DNA of 64,000 bases from CALACW01 sp963627915 (GCA_963627915.1 CAVGCY010000025.1:33998-97997); one strand, 5' to 3'; positions 8,256-16,800 are shown, numbered from the stretch's first letter. Notes: generated by a model from the sequence alone, not told the origin. Made by a program: numbers and translations.

Positions 8256-9746
8256 TTAATTTTGAACGGAAACTGTCTGATTTTCGGTTTCCGCTTTTTC
8301 CCTTGCGCGAAGCTCTCTGCGCTCCTTAAGTTCTCGTTCAACCTGTTCCTTGAGAGCCTTATCATCCTTAACAAAGCATATTACGATAAGATACATAACC
8401 GCGCCGAATACCGGACCGAGCATAAATATCGGCCACTGCCATTTGATATACGTCGCGTTCTGATTGTATTTGCGGGTAATCGACTGGTCGTAATGAAGCA
8501 TGGAGAGAATCCCGCCCTTGATAAGAGAAGTGACCGCCGACTGCATTTTTGAAATGAAGTTCTGAATCGAAAATGAAATACCCTCGTTTCTGATACCCGT
8601 TTTCCATTCGACATAGTCGATAGAATCCGAAATCAGCGAACGGTGACATATATCCATCATCATGGCGGGTATCTGCATTACGGAGTAGAGAACCATAACG
8701 ACCGCCATTTGTCCTATACTCTCATATCCGACAAAATACGAGATAACGCGCAAAACTATCGCAAAAATCTGAGAAACGACGAGCAGCCGCTTTCTTCCTC
8801 CGGTCTTATCTACTATCTTTGTCGCGGCAAACAGACAGAACGTACCCGGTATCCCCGTAATCAGTCCGAACAAAAACTGCGCGTTTCCTCCGTCTATATG
8901 AACAGAACCTATATCGTATGAAACGCTGCTTTCAAAGAAATGAATCCAGTCGAGAACGGGCGTAACCTGCTGTAAAAATCTTGCAAGAGAGATTGTAAGC
9001 AAAACCTTGTTATGCATAAGTCCGCCGAATATATCCTTTATTGAATCGGCTTTTTCGCTTTCGGATTTTATACGCTCCTTTTGCCTGTATGCAGACATCG
9101 AAAGAAGTTCGCCGCCAAGACCGAATATAATTCCGCCTATGAGATACATTACGGTCGTATTTGTATGTAAAGCGTTTAATATATTATCTCCGAGCATATT
9201 CGGAAACAGTCCGACAAGAGCCGAACCCGCGCCCGCGCCTATAGACACCCACTGCGCAACTCTCGTACGTTCCTCGGAATGAGGCGACGAAACGGCAATA
9301 AGTCCCCAGAGCGCAATATCCTGAAACGAATACGTAAGATCCCAGAAGAAATAAAACACCATCATCAACGCAAGTATAACGCCCGGCGCAAAGCTGAACT
9401 TTACAAACATAAGAAGCGACAAAATACCGATTATCGGAGGCGTTATAAGAGTATACGGACGAAGCTTTTCACCGTTTTTGAATCGTATCTTATCAACAAG
9501 CGAACCGATAAGCGGATCGTTGACCGCGTCCCACAAACGGCTTACCGAGGTTATAATTCCGACCTTACTCGGGTCTATGCCGAGAATATCGATACAGAAT
9601 GTGAACCACCAGTTTGATATAAATCCGTATGTCATATTCTGCCCGCACAAACCTACGGAATGCGCAAACAAATCAATATTCGGAACACAGCCGTCCTCCG
9701 CTTTTTTTGAAAAAAGGAAACCGATAGGATTTTTCAAATAAATCAC
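8256..9746 (-). CDS. GPH-family sugar:cation symporter (MelB-like)
   Basis: A 496-residue membrane protein of the glycoside-pentoside-hexuronide branch of the major facilitator superfamily: twelve hydrophobic segments and the family's NDPLIGSLVDK-type loop (near residue 77) after helix 2. It probably imports an oligosaccharide or glycoside with sodium or protons. The start is uncertain: the frame opens with GTG at 9744-9746, but an AGGGTGA stretch overlapping it would place the ribosome better for the TTG at 9737. No glycosidase is adjacent, so the substrate is not indicated. It has its own promoter. Confidence 0.85.
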   Translation of the reverse strand: MIYLKNPIGFLFSKKAEDGCVPNIDLFAHSVGLCGQNMTYGFISNWWFTFCIDILGIDPSKVGIITSVSRLWDAVNDPLIGSLVDKIRFKNGEKLRPYTLITPPIIGILSLLMFVKFSFAPGVILALMMVFYFFWDLTYSFQDIALWGLIAVSSPHSEERTRVAQWVSIGAGAGSALVGLFPNMLGDNILNALHTNTTVMYLIGGIIFGLGGELLSMSAYRQKERIKSESEKADSIKDIFGGLMHNKVLLTISLARFLQQVTPVLDWIHFFESSVSYDIGSVHIDGGNAQFLFGLITGIPGTFCLFAATKIVDKTGGRKRLLVVSQIFAIVLRVISYFVGYESIGQMAVVMVLYSVMQIPAMMMDICHRSLISDSIDYVEWKTGIRNEGISFSIQNFISKMQSAVTSLIKGGILSMLHYDQSITRKYNQNATYIKWQWPIFMLGPVFGAVMYLIVICFVKDDKALKEQVERELKERRELRAREKAETENQTVSVQN

Positions 9747-9768
9747 CCTGACAAATCTGTTTTTATAT

Positions 9769-9797
9769 ATTATACAAATTTATCGGAATAATATCAA
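9769..9797 (-). promoter_or_regulatory. Promoter of the GPH transporter
   Basis: Minus strand TTGATA (9792-9797), 17-bp spacer, TATAAT (9769-9774). Confidence 0.75.
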
Positions 9798-9802
9798 TAT
9801 GT

Positions 9803-10525
9803 TTATTCAAATTTAACCATTTCTTTTTTTAATGTTGAGATTATACGTTTTTCGAGTCTTGATATATAGCTTTGCGATATTCCCATTATATCCGCAACCT
9901 CCTTTTGCGTATGCTCTTTGTTTGCGCCCATACCGAAACGCATGTCTATTATCAGCCTCTCGCGTTCGTCAAGGCAGTCAAGTACGCGCATCAGAGTTCT
10001 CTTTTCGTCCTCGTACTCTATATTCCGGTTAACGCATTCGCCGTCCGAGGTTAAAATGTCGGAAAGAAGAAGCTCGTTTCCGTCACTGTCGACATTAAGC
10101 GGCTCGTCGAATGACACCTCGTTTTTAAGCTGAGATGTTTTTCTCAGATGCATTAAAATTTCATTTTCAACACAGCGGCTGGCGTATGTCGCAAGCTTTA
10201 TGTTTTTATCCGGCCGGAACGTATTTACAGCCTTTATAAGCCCTATCGTCCCTATGGAAACAAGATCCTCCACGCCGACTCCGGAGTTTTCAAATTTTTT
10301 GGCTATGTAAACCACAAGTCTCAGATTATGAACGATGAGCGTCTGCCTTACGGATTCGTCGCCGTTCGCAAGACGTATCATGCATTCCTCCTCTTCCCTT
10401 TTTTTAAGAGGTTCGGGCAAAGTCTGAGGTCCTCCGACGTAAAAAATATCGTCCGCAAACAATGCGAAAATAATTTTTTCTTTTAAATATGCAATCTTTT
10501 CTTTTAATAAATTTATAATTTTCAT
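9803..10525 (-). CDS. sigE: Sporulation sigma factor E (pro-sigma-E)
   Basis: A 240-residue sigma-70-family factor of the mother-cell sporulation type. It has an amphipathic, hydrophobic N-terminal pro-sequence (about residues 1-30), region 2 (DLVSIGTIGLIKAVNTF, LATYASRCVENEILM) and a region 4 helix-turn-helix (EVADIMGISQSYISRLEKR). Sigma-E is made inactive and cleaved by SpoIIGA after septation. Its ATG overlaps the spoIIGA stop (ATGA, 4 bases), the usual arrangement. The sigG gene that often follows in Clostridia is absent here. Confidence 0.92.
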   Translation of the reverse strand: MKIINLLKEKIAYLKEKIIFALFADDIFYVGGPQTLPEPLKKREEEECMIRLANGDESVRQTLIVHNLRLVVYIAKKFENSGVGVEDLVSIGTIGLIKAVNTFRPDKNIKLATYASRCVENEILMHLRKTSQLKNEVSFDEPLNVDSDGNELLLSDILTSDGECVNRNIEYEDEKRTLMRVLDCLDERERLIIDMRFGMGANKEHTQKEVADIMGISQSYISRLEKRIISTLKKEMVKFE

Positions 10526-11409
10526 TTACTGTCCCGCCCCAAGTCTTTCATCATATACGGATTTAACAATATTCCCGCCTCTTTTTTAATTTCTTCTTTA
10601 GAAACGGCTATTTCCGCATTTTCTATAACAGTACTGTTTTTTCCGTCGGAAACGGTCACCCTGTCGGTATGAAACGACGGAATAAGCCCCCGCCCGCCGA
10701 CTGAAGAAAACGGAAGAACTCTCGTTCCCCTGATATGCGTCTGCGCCGCCGATTCAATATTTCCGTTATGTACGCTGTCGATAAATTTCAGAATATCCGC
10801 GTCGGCTATTTTCTCCGCTGTTCTCTTATCTATTACCATAACGCCCTCGCCGGTAAACGGGTCGGTAAGCGTGTTGCCCGTATCGAGAAGGCCGCGGCAG
10901 TTCACGCATTTTGCGCCGAATTGCAGAGAAACGTCATATATCCGCTCCGGGCGCGTTTTTGACGACAGCGCGTTAAACAGAAGAGTGAGAATATAGCACA
11001 AAATCACCGCCATCATAAGAGGAATAAATCCGAAATCAAAATATACCGCGCCGTTTCTGTATTCGAGCCCCTCCGGAAGAAAAAGAATCCTGACTCCTGT
11101 CATAAGTCCGGCAAAAGCAAAATTCACGGCGGAAAAAGCTCCGAAACATTTTATAAGACTGCGTATTCCCGACGGTTTGAATACTACGGAAACGACGGAA
11201 ACGCACAAAAGAAGCTTGACTGCGAATGAAGCAATCACACCCATATCGGGAGCAAATATCAGAAGAGAATACGCGCCTCCGAGAAGCGTTCCCGCCGCCG
11301 TCCGTCCCGTTCCGGGGGAACAGCGAAGTATTGACGATGTTATCAATATTAAAAAAAGGCTTATTATCGAATTAAGCAAAACAAGCACATCTATATAAAC
11401 GGTCTGCAT
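10522..11409 (-). CDS. spoIIGA: Sigma-E processing peptidase SpoIIGA
   Basis: A 295-residue protein with about five N-terminal membrane segments (residues 1-150) and a C-terminal aspartic-protease-like domain holding LLDTGNTLTDP (near residue 180), the catalytic Asp motif of SpoIIGA. It cleaves pro-sigma-E at the sporulation septum. The start at 11409 (MQTVYIDVLVLLN) has an AAGGGCGG site and matches the family N-terminus; the frame's extension to 11502 has no signal. A TATAAT at 11431-11436 has no good -35 at 17 bp, which would fit an activator-dependent promoter such as one using Spo0A. Confidence 0.9.
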   Translation of the reverse strand: MQTVYIDVLVLLNSIISLFLILITSSILRCSPGTGRTAAGTLLGGAYSLLIFAPDMGVIASFAVKLLLCVSVVSVVFKPSGIRSLIKCFGAFSAVNFAFAGLMTGVRILFLPEGLEYRNGAVYFDFGFIPLMMAVILCYILTLLFNALSSKTRPERIYDVSLQFGAKCVNCRGLLDTGNTLTDPFTGEGVMVIDKRTAEKIADADILKFIDSVHNGNIESAAQTHIRGTRVLPFSSVGGRGLIPSFHTDRVTVSDGKNSTVIENAEIAVSKEEIKKEAGILLNPYMMKDLGRDSK

Positions 11410-11507
11410 TTTTTCACCGCCCTTAATGAAATTATACGCAGAAAGAAACGTATAATATGTCGCACTTTGACCGAACAGAAAATAGTTCCCCGGCAAACGC
11501 AAAAAAA

Positions 11508-11547
11508 CGAAACCGCCTTACATTTCCGAGCGGTTTCGCTGACTTTT
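11508..11547. terminator. Hairpin terminator for the lipoprotein/unknown side
   Basis: GAAACCGC (11509-11516) pairs with GCGGTTTC (11530-11537), with A tract before and T tract after. Located between the start region of spoIIGA and the end of the 139-residue lipoprotein gene; on the minus strand it terminates the lipoprotein operon. Confidence 0.75.
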
Positions 11548-11560
11548 TAAATCAAAATAT

Positions 11561-11980
11561 TCAATTTATTATATTATCCGAGTACGTCTGTTCAATAAGC
11601 GCGCGGCTCAAACCGTTTAACGAGTTTTCGTTTTCATCCGAATACGTCAATATAAGATACGTTCCGTCAAGCCGCACGTCCGTATAAAGCGAACCCATAT
11701 CCTTTTTGTATTCGTCATACACCGCCGAAGCCGAATCGGGATCAAGAAAGTGAAGCGCATACGCCGTGCTTTTCACCCTGTCGTTTTCAAATGTCAGAAT
11801 ATAATAATTCCTGCCGTCGGCAATGAGCATCTCGCCGTCATCGGTTTTGAATGTTACCGAGTCATCTATTATATGAGAATACGTATCGGGTTCGTCCGCA
11901 CCGTTGTATTTTTCACCGGAGCATGAACAAAAGCCGAGTGTTAGAGCAGAAACCAACAGAATTAACGCATATTTTTTCAT
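11561..11980 (-). CDS. Small lipoprotein of unknown function
   Basis: A 139-residue protein with an N-terminal lipoprotein-type signal (MKKYALILLVSALTLGFCSC); Cys18 or Cys20 would carry the lipid. The mature part is short and hydrophilic, with a YYILTFENDRVKSTAYAL strand pattern. No family recognised. It follows the next lipoprotein gene by 12 bases on the same strand, so both are probably co-transcribed. Confidence 0.75.
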   Translation of the reverse strand: MKKYALILLVSALTLGFCSCSGEKYNGADEPDTYSHIIDDSVTFKTDDGEMLIADGRNYYILTFENDRVKSTAYALHFLDPDSASAVYDEYKKDMGSLYTDVRLDGTYLILTYSDENENSLNGLSRALIEQTYSDNIIN

Positions 11981-11992
11981 AATCCGCCTCCG

Positions 11993-12607
11993 TCAGGACA
12001 AACCGAAACCGCTGAAAATCGCCCCGTTTAAAGCCTCGCTGAACGATTCAAAATTGTCAAATCCTTTTATAATATTGCCCGAAGAATCAAAATCATAGGA
12101 ATAAAGCTCGTGCTCGTTCGTCTGTTTGTCATATGAAAGGTACGCATACGCGCTTATCGAGGAATCGGAACGATAGTTTATGGAAACCTTCGTAAATGAG
12201 CCGTCGCCGCCCTCTCCCGAGGCCGAAACATCCGTCAGCGCATTGTTTGAGTCATATGTATAAGTAAATTTAATCTCATATTTTCCGTAAACGGATTTTG
12301 AAACAAGCTTTCCCACACTGTATGTTTTCTTCATAACGAGATTTGAATCCAAATAATAAAGAACGCTGTCCCCGTCCGTTTTATTCGAATCGTGCTCCGC
12401 GTCCAGATAGATTTCACACTCGCCCGCTTTCATAGGAACTCTCGAATCTACGGTTACGTTTGAATAATCGCCCGAAACGCTTGCATCCTCCAAAATCGAG
12501 GCAATATCGTTCGAGGTCGATTCATAGTCCTTCACGGAATCGGAGCATGAAGCCAAAACCGACAGCGTAAAGGCAAAAATCACGGCAAGGATAACGTATT
12601 TTTTCAT
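11993..12607 (-). CDS. Lipoprotein of unknown function
   Basis: A 204-residue protein with a textbook lipobox (LASC, Cys20) after a hydrophobic signal. The mature region is rich in beta-strand-like alternation (YYLDSNLVMKKTYSVGKLVSK, YEIKFTYTYDSNNALTDV), resembling small extracytoplasmic folds, but I cannot assign a family. First gene of a two-lipoprotein unit; the start is clear from the signal peptide. Confidence 0.78.
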   Translation of the reverse strand: MKKYVILAVIFAFTLSVLASCSDSVKDYESTSNDIASILEDASVSGDYSNVTVDSRVPMKAGECEIYLDAEHDSNKTDGDSVLYYLDSNLVMKKTYSVGKLVSKSVYGKYEIKFTYTYDSNNALTDVSASGEGGDGSFTKVSINYRSDSSISAYAYLSYDKQTNEHELYSYDFDSSGNIIKGFDNFESFSEALNGAIFSGFGLS

Positions 12608-12738
12608 AATCTATACACCCCGAATATAATTTTAACATATAAAAAGCCGAAAAAAAAGTCAATTTTTACATTTAGATATTGTAATTTTTTATAATTTAGT
12701 ATAACATTATATTATAAACCTTGAAAAGGAGTTAAAAA

Positions 12739-13605
12739 ATGAAATTTTTTTCTTATTTTAAAAGCATAAAAATTCTTCTCGTTGCCATTCTTGCGGGAAT
12801 ATGCGGTCTCATAAGCCCGACGCCCTCCTCGAACGCGGATGCCGTGCTCGTTTCGCAGAAACAGTACGTTCTTGACGAGGCTTTTGCGGCCGGTCAGGGG
12901 CTTGCAGCAGACGGGGAATATCTTTATTCCTCCGGTGCAATGTCGGCTTTATATATGACCGCGCTTGCAAAAATCGACGCCGAATCGGGCGAAATCGTTC
13001 AAAAGAACCTCTCTGCGCTTCCTGTCGAGTTCACTAAAAAAGGATACGACCATATCGGCGCAATAAGCGTTTACGGAGATACAATCTATGCTCCCGTGGA
13101 GGACAGAGCCGAAGAACGTCCGCTTGTCCTTCTGTTTGACAAGAACACGCTTGAGTACACCGGCACTTATTACGAAATTGACGCGCAATATCTTAACGAC
13201 GGAATCCCCTGGTGCACAGTCGACGCGGATAACGGACTTCTCTATACGTCCCCGTTCCATAATACGGATTATATTCTCGCCTACAGTCTTGAGGATATGA
13301 GCTTCGTAAAGAAAATTGACCTTTCCGAACCCATTGACAGAGTACAGGGCGGAGTTTATTTCGGCGGAAATCTCTATGTAAACCTCGATCCCAAGAATCC
13401 CGGAGATAAAAAGGACGTTAAGAGCATTGACATTGAAACGGGCGAGGTTTCTCTGTGCTTTACAAGAAACGTAACCGGCGCGTTCGGATGCGAAACCGAG
13501 GGTATTGCGATAAGCTTCACGCCTGAGGGCAAAATGCGGTTTATTATTGCGGATTATGACAAAACCGTATGCGTTTTTTTGAGAACATACGAGCTTTCTC
13601 AATAA
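12739..13605 (+). CDS. Secreted protein of possible beta-propeller fold
   Basis: A 288-residue protein starting with a signal or anchor segment (about residues 8-28) and an AAAAGGAG ribosome site at 12723-12730. The rest contains repeated strand patterns such as GLAADGEYLYSSG, ISVYGDTIYAPV, VDADNGLLYTSPF and FGGNLYVNLDP, each of the form x-G-x-L/I-Y-hydrophobic, which suggest beta-propeller blades. No catalytic motif seen and no family recognised. It precedes the attenuator-controlled symporter but is separated from it by that gene's own promoter. Confidence 0.7.
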   Translation: MKFFSYFKSIKILLVAILAGICGLISPTPSSNADAVLVSQKQYVLDEAFAAGQGLAADGEYLYSSGAMSALYMTALAKIDAESGEIVQKNLSALPVEFTKKGYDHIGAISVYGDTIYAPVEDRAEERPLVLLFDKNTLEYTGTYYEIDAQYLNDGIPWCTVDADNGLLYTSPFHNTDYILAYSLEDMSFVKKIDLSEPIDRVQGGVYFGGNLYVNLDPKNPGDKKDVKSIDIETGEVSLCFTRNVTGAFGCETEGIAISFTPEGKMRFIIADYDKTVCVFLRTYELSQ

Positions 13606-13620
13606 AATTATAATTTACTA

Positions 13621-13649
13621 TTGACATTTACCGTCAGTTATTGTATTAT
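13621..13649 (+). promoter_or_regulatory. Promoter of the attenuated symporter unit
   Basis: TTGACA (13621-13626), 17-bp spacer, TATTAT (13644-13649). It lies 15 bases after the preceding gene and just before the leader peptide. Confidence 0.8.
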
Positions 13650-13682
13650 CATAACGAAATACAACGAAAGGAACAAACAGTG

Positions 13683-13748
13683 ATGAAGCGTACGATTACT
13701 TCTTACTCCTATTATTATATAGTAAAAGCTGTTTGCTCACGTCGTTGA
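13683..13748 (+). CDS. Tyr-rich leader peptide (21 residues)
   Basis: A 21-codon frame beginning ATG at 13683, preceded by AAAGGA at 13668-13673. Its middle reads TSYSYYYIV: codons 8, 10, 11 and 12 are Tyr (TAC, TAT, TAT, TAT). The 3' part of the frame (13726-13735) is itself one arm of an RNA hairpin that competes with a downstream terminator. This is the design of amino-acid biosynthetic or transport attenuators such as trp or his: ribosome stalling at the Tyr codons would free the antiterminator arm. Too short for usual gene calling. Translation and Tyr sensing are inferred. Confidence 0.7.
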   Translation: MKRTITSYSYYYIVKAVCSRR

Positions 13749-13772
13749 TTTAAGACGAATAACAAACGGCTT
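13726..13772 (+). promoter_or_regulatory. Antiterminator stem of the Tyr attenuator
   Basis: AAGCTGTTTG (13726-13735) can pair with CAAACGGCTT (13763-13772), ten pairs with one G-U. The second arm overlaps the 5' arm of the terminator at 13764, so the two structures exclude each other. Confidence 0.7.
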
Positions 13773-13805
13773 TGATGAGTTTGCGCTTATCGAAGCCGTT
13801 TTTTT
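13764..13805 (+). terminator. Attenuator terminator before the symporter
   Basis: AAACGGCTTTGAT (13764-13776) pairs with ATCGAAGCCGTTT (13789-13801), thirteen pairs with one wobble, followed by a T run to 13805. It lies between the leader peptide and the symporter gene, so it must be read through for expression. Confidence 0.88.
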
Positions 13806-13831
13806 ACGTCAAAAAAAGGAGAGAATAAAAG

Positions 13832-15385
13832 ATGAAAGAAAAAATCTTACTTATCGGTCTGATTGTCGTTTTCTTCGCGGTCATGCTCACGGTCGGATTC
13901 ATCTGCCGTAAAAAGAGCGGAGACGTTTCAGGGTTTGTCCTCGGTTCGCGCTCGGTAGGTCCGTGGCTTACGGCGTTTGCATACGGCACGTCGTATTTTT
14001 CGGCGGTAATATTCGTCGGCTACGCAGGACAGTTCGGCTGGAAATTCGGTGTTGCTTCCACATGGGTAGGTATAGGCAACGCGCTTATCGGTTCGCTGCT
14101 CGCATGGGTAATACTCGGCAGACGGACAAGAATCATGACCCAGCACTTAGGCTCTGCCACCATGCCGCAGTTTTTTGAAAAAAGATTTGACAGCAAGGGA
14201 CTTAAAATTGCCGCCTCGGTAATTATATTCATATTCCTTATCCCCTACACCGCCTCGCTTTACAACGGACTTTCAAGGCTTTTCGGCATGGCATTCAGCA
14301 TCGATTACTCTCTTTGCATTTTAATAATGGCGGCTCTCACCGCAGTATACGTAATTGCCGGCGGTTACATGGCAACGGCGATTAACGATTTTATTCAGGG
14401 TATAATAATGCTCTTCGGTATAGTGGTTATCATTATAAGCGTTCTTAAATTAAACGGGGGCTTTTCAGGTTCGCTCGACGCTCTCGCAAGAGTATCGGAC
14501 GAATCCGTTTCGGCTCAGCCCGGCGTTTTTGCCTCGTTCTTCGGACCTGATCCCGGCGGACTTCTTTACGTTGTCATCCTTACCTCGCTCGGCACATGGG
14601 GGCTTCCTCAGATGGTACAGAAATTCTATGCGATAAAAGACGAAAAAAGCGTTCATACGGGTACTGTTATTTCAACTCTTTTCGCCGTAATAGTTGCCGG
14701 CGGATGCTACTTTCTCGGCGGATTCGGCAGACTTTTCAACGTAGACGTTGCCTCTGCCGGATATGACGCAATAATTCCCGAGATGCTCTCCTCTCTCTCC
14801 CCCGCCGTCATGGCAATAACGCTTATACTCGTTCTTTCCGCTTCGATGTCGACGCTGTCCTCGCTCGTGCTTACCTCGTCCTCAACTCTCACGCTCGACT
14901 TCATCGACCCCGTCATTCTTAAAAAGACGGATGAAAAGAAAAACCTTCTCATAATCAGAATTTTCATAGCCGTTTTTATTCTCATATCCGCTGTTATTGC
15001 AATCGTTCAGTATAAGCACAACATCACATTCATAGCCCAGCTCATGGGACTTTCGTGGGGCGCGCTTGCGGGAGCGTTCTTAGGACCGTTCCTCGTAAGC
15101 CTATACTGGAAAAAAACAACAAAAGCTTCGTGCTGGGTAAGCTTTGTCTGGGGAACGGGCATCATGCTCCTCAACATGGCGGCAAAGAGCATATTCCCCT
15201 CATTTCTTCAAAGCCCGATAAACTGCGGAGTTCTCGCAATGGCAGGTTCGCTCGTAATCGTTCCGCTTGTAAGTCTTATCACAAAGAAACCCGACGAAAA
15301 CCGGGTTAAAGAGATATTCTCCTGCTACGACAGAAAGGTTATCGTCCCCGTAACGGAAACTCTTTCCGAGGGAGAAGAATTATAA
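13832..15385 (+). CDS. Sodium:solute symporter (SSS family)
   Basis: A 517-residue polytopic membrane protein with about 13 hydrophobic helices and SSS-family landmarks: the N-terminal GSRSVGPWLTAFAYGTSYFSA (residues 33-53) that holds part of the sodium site, a GGYMATAINDFIQG segment after helix 5, and the ASMSTLSS motif (near residue 330). Family members import amino acids, sugars or vitamins with sodium. The Tyr-codon attenuator upstream points to tyrosine or a related aromatic compound as cargo or signal; that is inference. AAAGGAG at 13815-13821 precedes the ATG. Monocistronic, ending at the hairpin 15404-15438. Confidence 0.88.
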   Translation: MKEKILLIGLIVVFFAVMLTVGFICRKKSGDVSGFVLGSRSVGPWLTAFAYGTSYFSAVIFVGYAGQFGWKFGVASTWVGIGNALIGSLLAWVILGRRTRIMTQHLGSATMPQFFEKRFDSKGLKIAASVIIFIFLIPYTASLYNGLSRLFGMAFSIDYSLCILIMAALTAVYVIAGGYMATAINDFIQGIIMLFGIVVIIISVLKLNGGFSGSLDALARVSDESVSAQPGVFASFFGPDPGGLLYVVILTSLGTWGLPQMVQKFYAIKDEKSVHTGTVISTLFAVIVAGGCYFLGGFGRLFNVDVASAGYDAIIPEMLSSLSPAVMAITLILVLSASMSTLSSLVLTSSSTLTLDFIDPVILKKTDEKKNLLIIRIFIAVFILISAVIAIVQYKHNITFIAQLMGLSWGALAGAFLGPFLVSLYWKKTTKASCWVSFVWGTGIMLLNMAAKSIFPSFLQSPINCGVLAMAGSLVIVPLVSLITKKPDENRVKEIFSCYDRKVIVPVTETLSEGEEL

Positions 15386-15403
15386 AAATCGTATATAATA
15401 AAA

Positions 15404-15438
15404 AGGAATCGTGTCAAATCGGCTCGATTCCTCTTTTT
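15404..15438. terminator. Bidirectional terminator
   Basis: AGGAATCG (15404-15411) pairs with CGATTCCT (15425-15432), followed by TTTTT and preceded by AAAA; between convergent genes. Confidence 0.8.
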
Positions 15439-15449
15439 ATCAGATATTA

Positions 15450-16007
15450 TTATAATTCCGGTTTACCCTCGTGATACAGACAATACGTTTTCAATATCGC
15501 CGTCTGTGTTTTTGAATCCGGAATTTCGCCCGCCATTACGCTCTCATAAAGTTTATCTATATGCACCCATTCCGTTTCCAGAAATTCATCCTCGTCAAGG
15601 TGATTCTCCCCTTGCGTAAAATCCGTAGCAATATACATATGAATAACCTCGTCCACATAAGCTACGGACGGATAAAGCGTACCGATTGATATGAATTTTC
15701 CGCCTGCAAGTCCCGTCTCCTCCGTAAGCTCGCGTCTTGCGCCCGTTTCCGGGTCTTCGCCCTTGTCGAGCTTGCCCGCCGGTATCTCCGTCATAACGCG
15801 GTCAAACGGATATCTGAACTGTTTTTCCACAAGCACCATGCCGTTTTTATCAATCGGAACGACAGCAGCCGCGCCGTTGTGCCTTATAACCTCGCGCGTC
15901 GCGGTTTGACCGTTGGGCAGAATTACCGTATCCTTAAAAAGATGAAGAATGACTCCGTCGAATATTTCTTCCGAATCCTTTTTTATTTCCTTTAAATTTT
16001 CATACAT
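15450..16007 (-). CDS. nudF: ADP-ribose pyrophosphatase (Nudix)
   Basis: A 185-residue Nudix hydrolase. The Nudix box runs from GKLDKGE to ARRELTEETGL (about residues 95-117) with the REx2EE core intact, and the flanks (VEKQFRYPFD upstream, YPSVAYVDEVIHMY downstream) are those of ADP-ribose pyrophosphatases, which split ADP-ribose to AMP and ribose 5-phosphate. The ATG at 16007 is preferred over a TTG two codons upstream. A consensus promoter stands back-to-back with that of trmB. Confidence 0.85.
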   Translation of the reverse strand: MYENLKEIKKDSEEIFDGVILHLFKDTVILPNGQTATREVIRHNGAAAVVPIDKNGMVLVEKQFRYPFDRVMTEIPAGKLDKGEDPETGARRELTEETGLAGGKFISIGTLYPSVAYVDEVIHMYIATDFTQGENHLDEDEFLETEWVHIDKLYESVMAGEIPDSKTQTAILKTYCLYHEGKPEL

Positions 16008-16025
16008 AAACAATCACCGTTTACA

Positions 16026-16054
16026 ATTATACAATTTTACCGCTCGATTTTCAA
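16026..16054 (-). promoter_or_regulatory. Promoter of the ADP-ribose pyrophosphatase gene
   Basis: Minus strand TTGAAA (16049-16054), 17-bp spacer, TATAAT (16026-16031). Two bases separate its -35 from that of the divergent trmB promoter. Confidence 0.75.
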
Positions 16055-16056
16055 TA

Positions 16057-16085
16057 TTGATTTACGCCGTATTTTATAGTAAAAT
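16057..16085 (+). promoter_or_regulatory. Promoter of trmB
   Basis: TTGATT (16057-16062), 17-bp spacer, TAAAAT (16080-16085). Confidence 0.65.
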
Positions 16086-16115
16086 ATCCTGGATATTAAA
16101 AAAGAGGTACGCATT

Positions 16116-16787
16116 ATGAGAATGAGACGAAAAAAAAATCTCGAGGAGAAGCTCCTCGAATGTTCGGATATATTATTAAGCCCCGTCACGGACGACAGAA
16201 ATTACAATACCGCCGCCGACAAAAAGGAATATTTTGATTATAAAGAGCTTTTCGGAAACGACAACAAGGTCGAGCTTGAAATAGGCTGCGGAAAGGGTCA
16301 GTTCATCTGCGAAAAGGCACGGCAGAATCCCGATACAAACTTCCTTGCCGTCGAGCTTAACGCAAACGTCATAATGTTAGCGTGCAAAAAAGCGAAATCG
16401 GCGGGCGTTTCAAACGTTAAATTCGTAAAATGCAGAGCGGAATATCTGCCGAAATACATTACTCCTAATTCGATAGGGCGTATCTATCTTAACTTCTCCT
16501 GCCCGTTTCCGAAGAAAAAATACGCCTCGCACCGTCTTACAAACCGCCGTTTTCTCGAAATTTATAAACCGCTCCTCGCGCCGGGCGCGGAAATTCATCA
16601 GAAAACCGACAACATGCATTTCTTTGAATACTCAATAGAGGAATTTTCGCAAAACGGCTTTGCGTTAAAGAACGTTACGCTTGACCTGCACGCCGGCGGA
16701 TTCGAGGACAATATTATGACCGAGTACGAAAAACGCTTTACCGACCTCGGACAGCCGATATACAGACTCGAGGCATATTTAAAATAA
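16116..16787 (+). CDS. trmB: tRNA (guanine-N7)-methyltransferase
   Basis: A 223-residue SAM-dependent methyltransferase making m7G46 in the tRNA variable loop. The SAM loop LEIGCGKGQFI is near residues 53-63, FLAVELNANVI near 77-87 and the substrate loop is LNFSCPFPKKKYASHRLT near 126-143. In well-studied TrmB proteins that loop reads FSDPWPK; here Asp is Cys (residue 129) and Trp is Phe, which may be a lineage variant. The C-terminal TEYEKRF motif is present. AAAAGAGG precedes the start. Confidence 0.9.
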   Translation: MRMRRKKNLEEKLLECSDILLSPVTDDRNYNTAADKKEYFDYKELFGNDNKVELEIGCGKGQFICEKARQNPDTNFLAVELNANVIMLACKKAKSAGVSNVKFVKCRAEYLPKYITPNSIGRIYLNFSCPFPKKKYASHRLTNRRFLEIYKPLLAPGAEIHQKTDNMHFFEYSIEEFSQNGFALKNVTLDLHAGGFEDNIMTEYEKRFTDLGQPIYRLEAYLK

Positions 16788-16800
16788 AATTCCAAAGCTC

